A program made the position numbers and the translations under genes. DNA of 64,000 nt from Symsagittifera roscoffensis (lineage: Eukaryota; Xenacoelomorpha; Acoela; Convolutidae). A model generated the notes under the pieces. The model made no database searches. It was not told the DNA's origin and saw only the letters and a list, made by a program, of their open reading frames with translations. Positions 44,601-56,900 of the stretch are shown one piece after another. Each line of letters begins with the position of its first letter. Positions within the stretch are counted from its first letter, which is position 1. The DNA lies in assembly GCF_963678635.1 (NCBI RefSeq), contig NC_087066.1, forward strand, positions 4,650,485 to 4,714,484, in the 5' to 3' direction.

Positions 44601-47600
44601 GTCCAATTTCATTCGACAACTCAAACTGAAACCGGGAATAGACGACGACCATCGAGTGATCGCGGCAATGTCCAACGACTTATGGTTCCGAGCAATGGAA
44701 GTGGCAGGTGAAGACACAAGAAGGAAAAATTCACTGGAGACAAGAGCTCATCTGGAGGCGATGATTCTGAGAACCAAACCGGAAGCCAACCAGTGTCTAC
44801 ACCTGAACCCTAGAGTAGCGGCATTGGGTGCAGATGCTTTTGAGCAAGGCCCCGTGATGATCACGAAGATGCATGCCTACTTGTTGAAGGAGGTGAACCT
44901 GGCGGAAAATGCCGGAGAAAAGACTGCTGAGTTTGTAAACAGAATGTGTCAGATTACTCTGGAAACCTTCTGGACCCAGGAAATGAAAGGACAGGAGGGC
45001 TTTGAAAGGACAGACAGCATGCTAGAAGGGTTGGGAGCCGGATGGACCGCGTCCTTCTTGGCAAAAGTCTATCCGAAAGTCTCGCACTATTTGATAAAGG
45101 AATTCCTCCAAGCAGTGGTGAGAGTATCGATAGTGGAATTAATAGCCTTATTCGTGACATTCGGAGCGGAGAGTTTCGTGAAAGGACCGGCGATGCTGCT
45201 CACCGATGGAATTCAGAACCTGCGGCTAGATGGACTTCTGACATTGATCGCAATTACCCACGGAAACTTGGGAGGACTAATGGAACTGGCACGTTGTCCA
45301 GAGCAGATGAAAGAGAGAGTGAGGAATTTGGATATGAAGAAATCCACGGACTCGTGGAACAAGATAAGAGACCTGAGACACACTCTTATCCAGTATCTCT
45401 TACAACAAAATCGCTTTGGAACGGGAGAAGACGAGACGATTGAAAGAGAGCAAGATGTTAGACGACATGTTGGAGGCATGCCACTGTTAACTGATCTGAG
45501 CTTGGCTATGAGAACCGATCCCTTGGCGCTGATCAGAGGAGTCACGGAGTTCGTGACAGTGATCTATGGACCAGCAGTCACGTTTGCGTTCCCTGACGTT
45601 AAAGTGGAAGCATATAGGAGGTCGGTGCTGCACCTGAACCTCATATCGGCAGTGGACGGTAGTACACTGAACTGGTGTGAGCAGCACACATTGCGGGAGC
45701 TCATGAGTGAAGATCTATTATTTGCGAAAATATCGGAGCCAGAGATGACAGTCATCAATTTTGACGATCACTTCCGTGACCGCATGGGAGAAGTAGAAAG
45801 AGGACACATCGAGGTGTTTCCAAGGCTTTGGAATCTGAGGCCCTATGATAAAACGAATGGTGAGATAACCAGAGTGCCTCGTCTCACTGCAGCATATCAC
45901 AAAGTGAGAGAAGAGACGAAGGACTGGGGCGATTACAAGAAGCTGCCGGAGGCAATCCCTGAATTCCATATGATAAGAAGGATGTTGCTCGGAGCAGTCT
46001 CCGTGGTACAGACTCCTAGATTGGGAGCATTCGAAGCCAATGAAAGGAGAGTAGGGAATTTCGTGGGAACGATGGATCCATACTTTGTAGGGAGAAATGC
46101 CGCCGTGTTACAGTACACACGATTCGCATACACGGATCAAGCGACGAGAAGGCGAATAAGCAACGCCGCAACTCCCAAGCCTGGAAGATTTGATGAGGAA
46201 TGGAAGGAATTAGGCTTAGCTCCGATGAGGATGAGAGGCAGGACCGAATTGCCTGAAGCCTCATTAATCCTGACCAGTGTGAAAAATGAGATGAAAGTGG
46301 GAGGAATATTGCAGACGAGAACTTTCCTAGCACCCTTCGGCTGTGAAGAAATCAAAGTGGTCCATGGAGAAGAGGAAGATGAATCGGCCGGTACATTGCT
46401 CATACCGAGATTCCAGGAAGAAGCCGACAATGACGAACAAGGACCATCGAGCTCAAACAAGGATAAGTCTGAAGGAAATGACGGACAGGGTGGAAGCCGT
46501 CAAACCGAAGAACCCATGCAACAAGATCAAGCTGGTGGGGAAGACAACAGGGCATCGACAGGAGGAACATCCAGCCTGGATTTCAATATCTTCAGTGATC
46601 TTGAGAACAATGCAGACACGTTGGAAACGACTGAGCCAGCGGATGAAGGCATCTCGACACTGGAGCCTCCGTCAGCCTTTATGGAAATGAAACGGAATTT
46701 GCCGGAGAGCAGCTCTCCTGGCAATTCAAGAAATAATGACCAGAGAATCCTCATGGAATCACCTCGGAGGAGAAGAATAGAGGCTTCAGCCAGAGTACCT
46801 TTCTTGGGAACGCTGCCCGAAAAAGAATGGGAAGTTCATCACCGAGACCACGAGAGTAGGACGGGATGCAAGCTGGATAGAGTGGCGTTTATGGAAGAAG
46901 TCTGGACCGTGGTTCAAAGCTATGGGACCCAGTCTATTCTGAAAAGGGGTCTCAACCAACCCTTGATGAGAGAAGTACTGGACAAGCTTGATGAGTGTGA
47001 AGGGAGACTGAGTGAGTTGTTGATCGACTCAGCCACTGATGAGAGTGAAGCGAATTCTCCCATCAAGATGACACCACAGGACGATGAAGGAGAGGTGGTG
47101 TATCTGTCAAGAACCAGGAGAGGGACGATGCGATCAAAAATGGTGATTGATAAAATCATTGCGATGAAAATGAAGTTAGGCAGCAGAGTGATGCCGAGGA
47201 GAGTTGGAAAGACGAAGGTGGATTCAGAAATATTGATGAAAGCTGGTAACTCAGCGAAAAGGAAACGAGTTGAGGAGGTCATTGATTTGGGGCAAGGTGA
47301 TTATCAATTGTCTGGCACAGATAGAATATTAACTGATATAGCGATGGTGCCACCCATTCTCATGGCGGGGATAAAGTCAACCGGTTATAAATCCAAAAGG
47401 AGTGACCGCACTCTGACTGGAGCAACCTTAGAAATGGAAATACTCAGCCAATGTGGAGAGAGCAAAATGAAAGACTTCAAGCCATCTCCCATGAATCATG
47501 GAAAGGGAAGTGTCGCAGGACAACTAACACCAGTGGAATACAACCGACTGACAGTGTCGGAGACGGTGTCGATAGATGAACCCACCGGTGGATACATGGA

Positions 47601-50351
47601 GATGTTGGAATACCGAAACTCGGCTAGAGGGTATGTAATGGCCCTGGAAGACGAAAAAGCCATGGAGGGTTATCTAGAAACGATGTTGCAAGGCACCACC
47701 CTCAAGCAGAAGGCGTACGGGACTTTGGCGTCGTCTGACATACAGGCGGAAACGATCGAGCAGTTGGTGAGCCTTCAATGGAAAGCAGTAGTGTTGAGGT
47801 ATTTCGAAGAGGAAATGAGGACTATGCCAAGGATACATGCTCTCGTGGCAGTACCTTACGTAAGAACAGAGTTACAACTCAGGTTCGCCTGGTGCATGAT
47901 GGGACTGACTCGCGAAGAATATGACTCAGAAGAAAGGAAGAGATCAAAAGAGGAAAAGGTTTTCCTTATGACGAACCTGAGGTATCTGATAGTCCAGGAG
48001 GGAGCAGCAGTAGCGTGTGCGAAGCGGAGAGACGCTCTCTGTTTCATTCGATTCCTGATAGAGCCGATTTCAGTACCTGCATTAAACACTTGTGTTAAAA
48101 TGTTGAGGGAAGGCGATGAGCGAACGAAAGCCTTATTCTTGCTAGCACTGCTGGATATGCAGCAAAGTAAACCGATGAGGGTGAACATGAAAGAACCTGA
48201 GGAATTGGAACCCATGAAAAAGATAGACGAAATCAGGAGATTCTCAAACAAGGAGCTGAGACTCACTAAAGAATCTATGGGAGCATTGCCGAAATCCAGT
48301 GAATACTGTGGACCGATCAAGAAGAAATCGTATGGCTACGTATCCGGGATCATAGGGATTGCGTACAATCCTTTCCTGAGTGAAGACATACGCGATTGCT
48401 TCTTCGATTATGAGCAGGCGGTGTTGCTAAGATTCTGGACATCCAGAATTGTAACGATTAAGAGCGTTAGCAATACACAGGCCGAATTGGGACTGGTCTT
48501 GGAAGAAGAGGTGACTGCACCTTCAGTACCAAAATCCGACAAAAGAGTGGAGTTTGGGTTGGGATTCTCAGATGAATTACTGAGAACGAGCTTGATGACA
48601 GTGTGGTAATTGATGAGGCCATCATGGTGTCCTAGTCCCAACGCTGATTCAATATTACGGGCGACGCAAGACGTACAGAGGGAACTGAATGCAGACTGTA
48701 ACCTGCGTGACCTCAACATCATATATAATGTGATGATAACAGCCTCTAAGAGCAACGGAGAAGATAAGGTGGAGTTGCCTGGCTGGGGACCAGAAGACTG
48801 GGTCAAACCTGGTAGCTGTCTGGCGGAAGTCTGTGGACTGGAGGGTCACGTTTGTGGAGGTTTGGACTGTGTGAAGACCCTGGAGAAACAACACAAGCAA
48901 TTGACGGTATTGTTTGGAAATGTAGTGATGAAAGCTAGAACAGAAACGGAACTGATAGCAGATTGCCATGGAGGAACCGATGTGAATCTAGTGACTGCAC
49001 TAGGATTCTACAGCATGTTTGGTTCTTTAGAGTCACTATTGAATCTGGAACAGAAACATGAGGTGGTCACAGCCATCAGTGTAGAAGTATTCCCAGGAGT
49101 TCTGCAGACTGAACAGAAATACATAGGGAAATGGAGTGAAGCAATCGAGACAGAAATGAACATCAGACACAGTGAGACTTATTGTAGACCATCAGGAGCA
49201 CGATATTTGGTGGGTTCAACGTTGGCAATGTGCAAGAGCAGATACCCTGTACATTTCGTGGCTGTGGACGTGAAGAGTACAAGAACGATCGTGGATCAAG
49301 CCTTCTCAGTGCCAAAGTGTGTGAGATTGGCGAGAATGTCTGAGTTACTATGTAAGATGTTCTCAGCAGTTCCAGAGAGAACCAAAGAAGAATTGGAGTC
49401 AATACTAGGAAAGAAGTTCATGGGATATGTGAGTGGGAACTTCAGTGACTTTGAGAGACAGAAACAGAGAGGATCAACTGTCACAGATTACAATGCAGTA
49501 GATGAGAATGATGAAGTCCACCGAGTGATGATGGAAGTAGAACCATTGCTGGAAGCTTCGGGAAAACGTAATTGGAGGAGCATCATCTTGACGCATGACG
49601 AGTTTCCTTGCCACTGCTTGCTGCAGACCTGGTGGTATCCCAAGCGTAGTAATCTGATGTTGATCTGGGACTCTGGAGAGCTGCTCTCCATGGGTTTACC
49701 AGATTCATCACAGCCCGTAACGATAGTGATAGTGGGAGTTATGATGGCGATACGATGGCTGGAAGCTCATGTGAGAGAAAATAACAGACAGGAGGCACCG
49801 ACGAGAGAACAGTTGCGGAAATTAGATTGTCTAAAAGATTTAGATCTTTTTGAGACATTGTGCAAAGTTCTAAACATTCCGATGGAAGTGAAGAAGATAT
49901 GGGCGAGAAAACGATGCCATGGTTCAGAGCTAACATGACTGCATGGTTGTACGAGTATGCGAAAAAGCATATGTCGAAGCACGGCAGGGTGTACAGTGAA
50001 TATCAGCTGGACATTGGAGCAGGAGCTTTCAAGCGAGCTCTCGTGACTCATCGGAATGCAGTGACCACCGCTGTGAAAAGAATTTCCAGGACGAGTGAAC
50101 GAGGTGGAAAGGAGAAGGCAGAGATGCTGAGAGAAGATTTGGAGAGAAACGTGACGTTGTGTCTCCACAACAGCTTCTGCAGGAACAGAGAATCTAACGT
50201 GGATCCCCTACCTTGTTGTAAACAAAGGGTGGAAGAGCAGAAGTGTTGGAGGACGGCTTCCAGCAGCGTCAGGATAGCTAACGACGTGTTACAAGATACG
50301 GAAACTGAGAGTGCAGAGTCAGTATCACAGGAGGAAGAAATGGAACATTGA
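41616..50351 (+). pseudogene. ORF3 of family II, copy 3 (SGNH domain damaged)
   Basis: ATG at 41616; 8.7 kb, collinear with family I ORF3. A helical N-terminus and coiled coil (about 42090-42290) lead to SGNH hydrolase blocks: GDSL (Ser 42846-42848), AFGGAT block II near 42900, GTND (Asn 42993-42995). About 50 codons between block III and block V are missing and the frame shifts (near 43060); block V reads SGIH where family I has DGIH. The second SGNH-like module keeps GINDHLH (near 44175) and DDDH (near 44640). The Cys motif C-x4-C-x6-C-x4-C is kept near 48815-48870, as is the later PCHC. Breaks: TAA 42309, the deletion, a frameshift near 44300, TAA 48607 (Lys in family I), a frameshift near 49910. 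No signal peptide. Function unknown. Confidence 0.8.
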
Positions 50352-51164
50352 CGGATGACCGAAAGACAAGATGAAAAAAGAGATGAAATTAGAAGAATTT
50401 AGAAGTTTTAGAACTTCTAAACGACGAAAAAAGAAGAAAACAAAGGAGTGATGAAGAAAAAGTTAAAACTCAGAATTGTTTTATGTGTGTGAAAAAACTC
50501 AGGTGAGAAACCAAGCAACCAAGTTGTAATTGAAAACTAAAACATTAAGTTGAGTTTTGAAATTGTTGCATTTATAGATTTGCATTTTGATTTTAGTTGA
50601 AGTGGCTTTAGAGACACTCACTTACTATTTATTTAGGAAGGCTTAAGTGAAAGAGTATATTTAAATATTCCAGCCTGCATGATTGTTTTTAATCAGCTAG
50701 GAGAATTGATCACTTTGTGGTGACATGGAAGGCTTGAGTAATCTCTCGAAGAGGGAGGTTGTTTCATTGTTTTTTCTAACCACAGAGTTTCTTAGTTTTA
50801 GTATTCAGGACAATAACAAGCAAGATTTCCGAAGGGAAAAGCGTAATAGGATAATTTTAGCTTGTTGGTTGGCAGGACTGTCCTGCAAGCGAACACCTTT
50901 TAAATCTAAGAGAAAAAGTTTTAATCGGGACATTGACATTGGAAGTCAGAAAATATGTTAGGTCATATCCTCAATGTGCAGATTAATGAAAGGATTTGAA
51001 GGCTATAGTGATGTAGTATGATGCCATTTGTATTCTGCAGTGAGTCGATGTGACGTAGATAAAAGTAATTTCGTGCATTTTGTAAATTCTGTTCGATGAC
51101 ACTATTTATTTTATGTATCTATTTTACGAACATTGCGTGATTCAATGAGGACATTGACCGGACT
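50352..51164 (+). other. 3' UTR of copy 3
   Basis: About 0.8 kb AT-rich noncoding sequence. A short open frame at 50725-50961 shows no recognisable domain and is probably chance. Confidence 0.65.
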
Positions 51165-51176
51165 GTCCGGGGAGTA
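51165..51176 (+). other. 3' polypurine tract, copy 3
   Basis: GTCCGGGGAGTA abuts the LTR. Here the LTR edge is proven by comparison with the 5' LTR, where identity stops exactly at TGTGAC. Confidence 0.8.
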
Positions 51177-52080
51177 TGTGACATTCGACCAGAATGGGAA
51201 AAATGCAATCTCTGCAGAATTCGAGTTTTTAGCAGCGAGCCTTCCGGATTGGTGATTATTAAGATTTAAGAACGTTATTGGAACGATTGGCCAAACGGTG
51301 AGGACTGGAATATTCTGGTATTTTAAAATTTCAAAAATTCGATTTATGACGTCATATTTCTGAGAAACGTCAGAAACGGCAAGAAAGAAAAACAGAACAA
51401 CATTAGCTGCGCTAACAACAACTACGAAATCGAGATTGGAAAACGACAACGAGTTACAGAGTAACAGAGAACACTCCGAGTTGCAACTATTGTGCCGCTA
51501 CAATAGTTGCAAGGCCGTTGCGAACAACGATGAAGGGTGAAAGACGGCCTTCCGGATTAAGAAGAAATCAGGATTAACAAGCTTGATCCAGCAGATTTGT
51601 CAATCCGGAGGGGTAAAGGAACTGAAACTTTTATCCTGTTACATAAACTTTTAGCTTCCTGTCATGTCCTGACTTGAATTTAATTAACATCTAGATTCAT
51701 TTTGATAAGGATGAGAAGCTAGGAGTTGGGGGAAAGGGTTGATCCATCTTCGATGGAGATGATGAGTTTTATCTACTGAACAAAAACAATAGTAATATAA
51801 TAAGTAGTAGCCCTGTTTTTAGGAGTGACCTCGTGGTCTGGGGATACTGAGACCCAGCCATGAGCTCACTATTTCTGCATGTAATCTAGTTAACTTAAGT
51901 GTTTTGACCTTAGCCGAAAGCAGTAACGTTTTTGTCGACCCGATATTAGAAAGACCACCGAAAAGTACTGGCTTGGTAGAGACGGTGAAAAGCATGCAAA
52001 GCTCTGTTTAGACGTTAGCCAGTCGTCTTAAGACTTAGTTTTGTCTTCCGTCGATATGTATCTTCCGGGCGAATGTTACA
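51177..52080 (+). repeat. 3' LTR of copy 3 (family II, 904 bp)
   Basis: Near identical to 27422-28339. It lacks a 14-bp stretch present at about 27631-27644. CRE at 51347-51354, stem-loop at 51481-51512. Ends CGAATGTTACA with no truncated LTR after it. Confidence 0.9.
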
Positions 52081-52597
52081 AATCTAAACTATCTGTACAA
52101 AATGATCAAAGATCATAAAAGTGTCATACACATTGTTATTTCAAAATTTAAAAAATTCAACCAATCACGACCACTCCTATGTAAGTAACTTAATGTTGCT
52201 GAATGCCTGGTCAATTATCTTCCAATTAAACTCCGACTTACTACTCTTACTACCACACTGCTTATATGCTGTCCGACTGGGGCATCTTCTTTTCGATTTT
52301 CCTCAATCCTTGTGGTGAGAGGTCGGACTGTCTGCACATTCTACGTCAAGTCTGTACATCATTTTTGATTTCAGTCACTGGAAAACGAGGATTTGAAAGA
52401 GGGCATACAAGTTTTCTTCTTCCTCGTCGCGAATATTATTTGCGCATTTGTGATATGGCGCACTTTTTTTGCTAACGTCTGACTATGACTCCCCCTACAT
52501 TGAACCATCAAAATGGGTGGCGAATCACTGCTATAATCACAAGGCTTCTTATTCTCGGCTATGTTCTTTATGTTTTTGCCCTCCCTGATGATCTTCT
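52081..52597. other. Unassigned sequence between copies 3 and 4
   Basis: 517 bp matching no other part of the window that I can see. AT-rich on the left. It has two short open frames without recognisable domains. It may be host DNA or a relic of another repeat. Confidence 0.5.
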
Positions 52598-53563
52598 TGT
52601 AACAGTCGCCTAATTCGGTCACATATGAGGCTTAAGAAAAATAGGCCCTATAACAATTGGCTCAAGAGTCAGGGACACTATCTCTTGTGTTTTTCTACCT
52701 CAAGAACGGTTGGAGCCAATTCGGTTCGCTTGCGACATGAGACTAGAACCCGTTACAGCTTAAAGGCTACTACCAAAATATCCCCCCACTCTAGAAAATA
52801 AGAACGTCCCCATACTTAAGTCTCGAGATACCCAAAATACACGAACGCCGTTAAAAACAGGGTCGGAACAATCCGTTAAGTTACTTTTTATTGGACAGTG
52901 AAACTTTGATCCATTTCAGATGGATCAACCTAAAACTCGCCTTATCTCAACATAACAATCATAAAACACACTCGAGAAAACTAAATTAGGAACTCACATG
53001 TTGACGCACTCGAGTATAATGAGTTATTAAATTGATGAGCAACTCGAGAATTAAATAAGATAACTTGATAAGTTCAATACTAATCAGTTTTAATAACAGA
53101 AATAAGTTAAGACTCTAGAATTGAAGTTTCAGTCTGAACCATTGGGACACTCCAGCTGTCCACCTTTCCATTGAATGTTCACTCTGGTTCAGTTTGAATA
53201 ATTGCTCTCTTCTCTCGTGATTATCTCGCCTCCTATTTCAGGATAAGACGGCTCTACTCGTGTCTTATTTTGTATCTGGAAATTGCGAATAGCAATTTCT
53301 TGCTGTTTTCTTAAGTATTTTCCCGCAATCGTAAATTCGGTCGTTCTGATTTTTCACTTTGTGTTTTCAGTTGTTGCAAGAAAAATGAGCATGACAGGCT
53401 CCATTCGAAATTTTGAAAAATGAAACTTCACTCCAAAATCACGTATTTTCATGACTGAGCATGACAGGCTCCATTCGAAATTTTTAAAAATAAAACTTCA
53501 CTCCAAAATCAAATATTTTCGTGTCCCTCAAGGTCAAACTTCCAGATATTACCGACTGGCACA
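52598..53563 (-). repeat. 3' LTR of copy 4 (family I, 966 bp)
   Basis: Reads TGTGCCAGTC... to ...GACTGTTACA on the reverse strand. Longer than other family I LTRs because of a tandem duplication of about 60 bp (53397-53456 and 53457-53520). The stem-loop (52906-52928) and AATAAA (52887-52892, inverted) are kept. Confidence 0.8.
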
Positions 53564-53575
53564 TACTCCCCGGAC
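53564..53575 (-). other. 3' polypurine tract, copy 4
   Basis: GTCCGGGGAGTA on the reverse strand, immediately before the LTR. Confidence 0.75.
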
Positions 53576-53999
53576 TCAAGAACGATGTCCTCATCGCGTG
53601 CTGCATCTGTCAGTGAATCCCCAGAAACCCGAGTGTCACTCAAGATACAGTGCCAGTGGTCATTTACAGAAGTTTGCAGCAGACTTAAGTTTATCTACCT
53701 TCCAAAATTCACAACCATATAAAATTTTCACACTATCGCTAAACAGCAATCAAACTCTGCACGCACCTGCACCTATGAATTCTCGCTTTTTAAGCTGTTA
53801 ATTTAAAATTTCTTTTTTCCTCTTCAATCAGGAAACTGTCATGCAGCATTTTGATTTATATAATAGATATAGCATATTAATAACAATATCTCATTTGTTA
53901 AAATTTCTTTTTCGTGAACCCAGATTTCATCTAAGTTCACCCTCGAGCCCCCTCCCTCTCAAGACTCAAGACTCTAGAATTTCCTTTTGAGCCACCGGC
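53576..53999 (-). other. 3' UTR of copy 4
   Basis: Noncoding; the inverted counterpart of 7249-7665. It includes the purine-rich run near 53942-53971 (C/T-rich on the + strand). Confidence 0.7.
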
Positions 54000-56900
54000 T
54001 CACCTCGTGTTCTTCGCCCTCGAGGTATCCGACCCAGATATATTTGACACTGTGATCTCTCTCAATAGTGCCTCTTCATCATCGGAGCTGATCACAATCT
54101 CCTCCCAAGCCTTCAGGTGTTCATATGATCGCATCCACTCCCTTTGCTCCTGCAATCTGTTCGCTTGATTCGGTAAGCTCTTCGCCTTCGTCTCCCGGTT
54201 CAAACAGAAGGAATTGTGAAGACTCAGGCTTACATTCTTCGCCAGGTCCTCCTCTAGTATCAACTCCCTCGCTCTAGTGTTGTTTCTGGATACTCTACCC
54301 ACTCTTTTTCACCCCATCGTGATCGCATTTCGATGGGTCAGCAGAGGTCTCTTGAAGGCATCTGGTCCTATCTCGGCCTGGAACTGTCGATATTCCTTTT
54401 GATGTTTCCTCATGTGATCCTTCGTCACCACGTATAACCAGGACGTTAACGTCGCGCTAAACCAAGGAAAGAACCTCAAGCGGCTCCACATGTGTCTGAC
54501 TTCCATTGGTATGGCGAATACCTTGCATGCAGTCTCAAACAACTCAAGTCTCCTGCTGTAATCTATCGCGTAAATCGACTCTACCGTTGGCGTCTTCGAT
54601 TCCCGATACTTCGTTACGTTTTCTTCAATCCATCGTAGAGCCAGCATTGTGCTCACCACCAAGATGGTCACCTTTTGCTGATGATCGGGCAGTCCCAACG
54701 ACCTGATTTCTTCCACATCCCAGATCAGGCAGAGATTGGCGTGGTCTGGGTACCACACTGTCTGCGCCAGACAGTGGCATGGACAATCCCCGTGTGTGAG
54801 GTTGATGCTCCTAAGATTGCGTTCTCCCGAGGCTTCTAGGAGAGGCTCAAGTTCCATCATTTTCTCGTGTATCACGTCGATCTCTTCCAAGTTTGGAGCA
54901 CCAACCTGGGGTTTCCCGATCACGTTTTGTCTCTCGTGGTCACTTGTATTTTCGCCCTCCAAACCTAGAAGTTCTTCGCCCCAGATTTCACTCAAGTCGT
55001 CCCTCTGTTCTTTCGGCACTGTTCCTCGGATCTTCCTCAACAGCTTGTGTGAATGATGCGACATCCGAGCCAGTCTTACGCATTTGGTCACCGAGACGGC
55101 TTTGTCTATCAATACCCTTTGGCTGGATACTTCTACCATCGCCATGTGTAATGGATAGTGGCTGCCACATAGGTTGGCCATCACTGACCCCACCAGGGAC
55201 TTCGCATTTAGAGGCAGACCATAGGCTTTGCTCATGGGAAACCCCAACTCTGCTTTGAGTCCAACCTTCCAACTCTTGATGTGTTTCTGGGTCACTTGCA
55301 ACACTCCGGGCCATGACTCCACGCTCAACGCGGCCACCAAGTGGTGTTCTGACTCTAGCCTCTCCAGTGACTGGAGACTGCACATTCTTGAGAAGAATCC
55401 CAGAGCTGTTGCTAGGTTCACCGTGGTACTCGCGTAACACTCAGCCACTATCTGTATCTCACTTTTCTCCCTTTCGGTGATGTCTTCAAACCAGGTGACT
55501 AGGTCTTCTTTCTGGAAAGACTGTATCCTGACGCATGATCGTCCATCGCAGGTGTGCTCGCCATTACCACACGTCGAGTCAAGACAACTGCCCGGCTCCA
55601 TTTTCTTTACCGACCCTGTTCCGCTCGTCACCTCACTTGACTCCTTCACATGAGGCAGGATCAGTCTATGTACTATACTCAAGGTCGCCAAATCTTCATC
55701 CTCTGTCGGCGCTAGTCTCACTCGCTCCTTGACATCCTCGATCAGGCTCGCATGGGGATGTGGACACCAGGAGGTCCTGAGCAATTTCCACACCACTCCC
55801 AGATTCGTGGTCAACATGCCGTTCCCGTTACCCATTTTTAGTTCGACTCTTTTACTTGAGCGCGGCAAACTTATTACTTCCGGTGTTTTCTCGAGAATCA
55901 AACCTAGGCTAGGTCTCTCTTTCTCCACAGTGTCTATCTCCATAATCTTTTCTGTCCAGAACTTCAGCAGCTCCGCCACCTCGTAGTTTCTGTGGGCACC
56001 TCCAGCTTCCAAGTCCAAGAAAGGGTTGAATGCCATCCCCATCACTCCAGACACATACTGGTACTCTCCCTTTTTGTTGGGTTTCAAGTACTCTCCTGAC
56101 GAAGCCAAAATACGGTGTACGTCGTGTTTCTCCTCGAACTTCTTGTTGTAGAATCTCCGTATCTTATCTAACTTCCTGTGGCTCTCTAGACACTGCCTAG
56201 AACCATCCTCCTTTTGTATCCCAGTACTCTGGTACACGTTCAAGATGACTGCGGAGACTCTCCTTTCCAGCGTCTTGCTTCCAACTGCTCTCTGGTGACA
56301 TGCTAGGATGGTACTATCAGTCATCATCGACATTGTCTACCTCAAGAAACAGGTAGCATCTTTCCTCCTTGCCAGACTCAAGCCTGAGTTATCCCTAGCA
56401 ACTTGCTGCATCAGTACTCGATACACCTCTAGATTCTTGCCTCCCAATTTCAACTCTATCCCCAACAGGCTCCACGCGAACATCAGTTGTCCTGCGGTTC
56501 TAATGAAGGGATTCGCCATCAACGGCGATGCCGATGAGGATGTTCTCATCGCTTCTTCAAAATGATCCTTTAACAAGTTCCGCCAAGTTCTCTTCAGTTG
56601 GCTCCCCAATTCCAATTTGTTGATATCAGCCTTCTACTGGGTACCCCAGTTGCGTCGTTTGCGTGACACTCCACTGACGAGCTTCTTCAGGCAGTCTTCT
56701 AATTCCTGCAATGTTTCCAGGGCCACCCACCACGGTCGGGAGGTGCTCCTCGTTTTATTCTTCTCAAGAGGATCGCCAGTCACTTGCTTCCCAGTAGTCT
56801 GGTGTTCATTTGAGACCCATTCTTTGCCGACGTCCACTTCCCAGGTCTGCCCGCTCTTCGAACCTCGCTTCATCTTTGTCCTCTGAGGCTTGAAGTCTTC

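Larger units (their letters stand above)
27422..52080 (+). mobile_element. Family II giant LTR retrotransposon, copy 3 (full length, ~24.7 kb)
   Basis: Bounded by two LTRs of 918 and 904 bp with TGTGACATTCG...CGAATGTTACA ends. They differ at roughly 2% of positions by eye plus one 14-bp indel. Everything expected lies between: PBS, leader, gag, pol (PR, RT, RNase H, IN, macrodomain), splice acceptor, ORF3, PPT. The element is decayed, with several stops and frameshifts and a deletion in the SGNH domain. No matching target-site duplication is obvious (TTTTA before, AATCT after). Confidence 0.9.

Noticed and set aside
50725-50961. Small gene in the copy 3 3' UTR
   Set aside because: 78 codons, no domain, no counterpart in family I, AT-rich chance frame.
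52121-52475. Host gene in the spacer between copies 3 and 4
   Set aside because: Overlapping short frames of 65-70 codons with no recognisable domain or splice structure.
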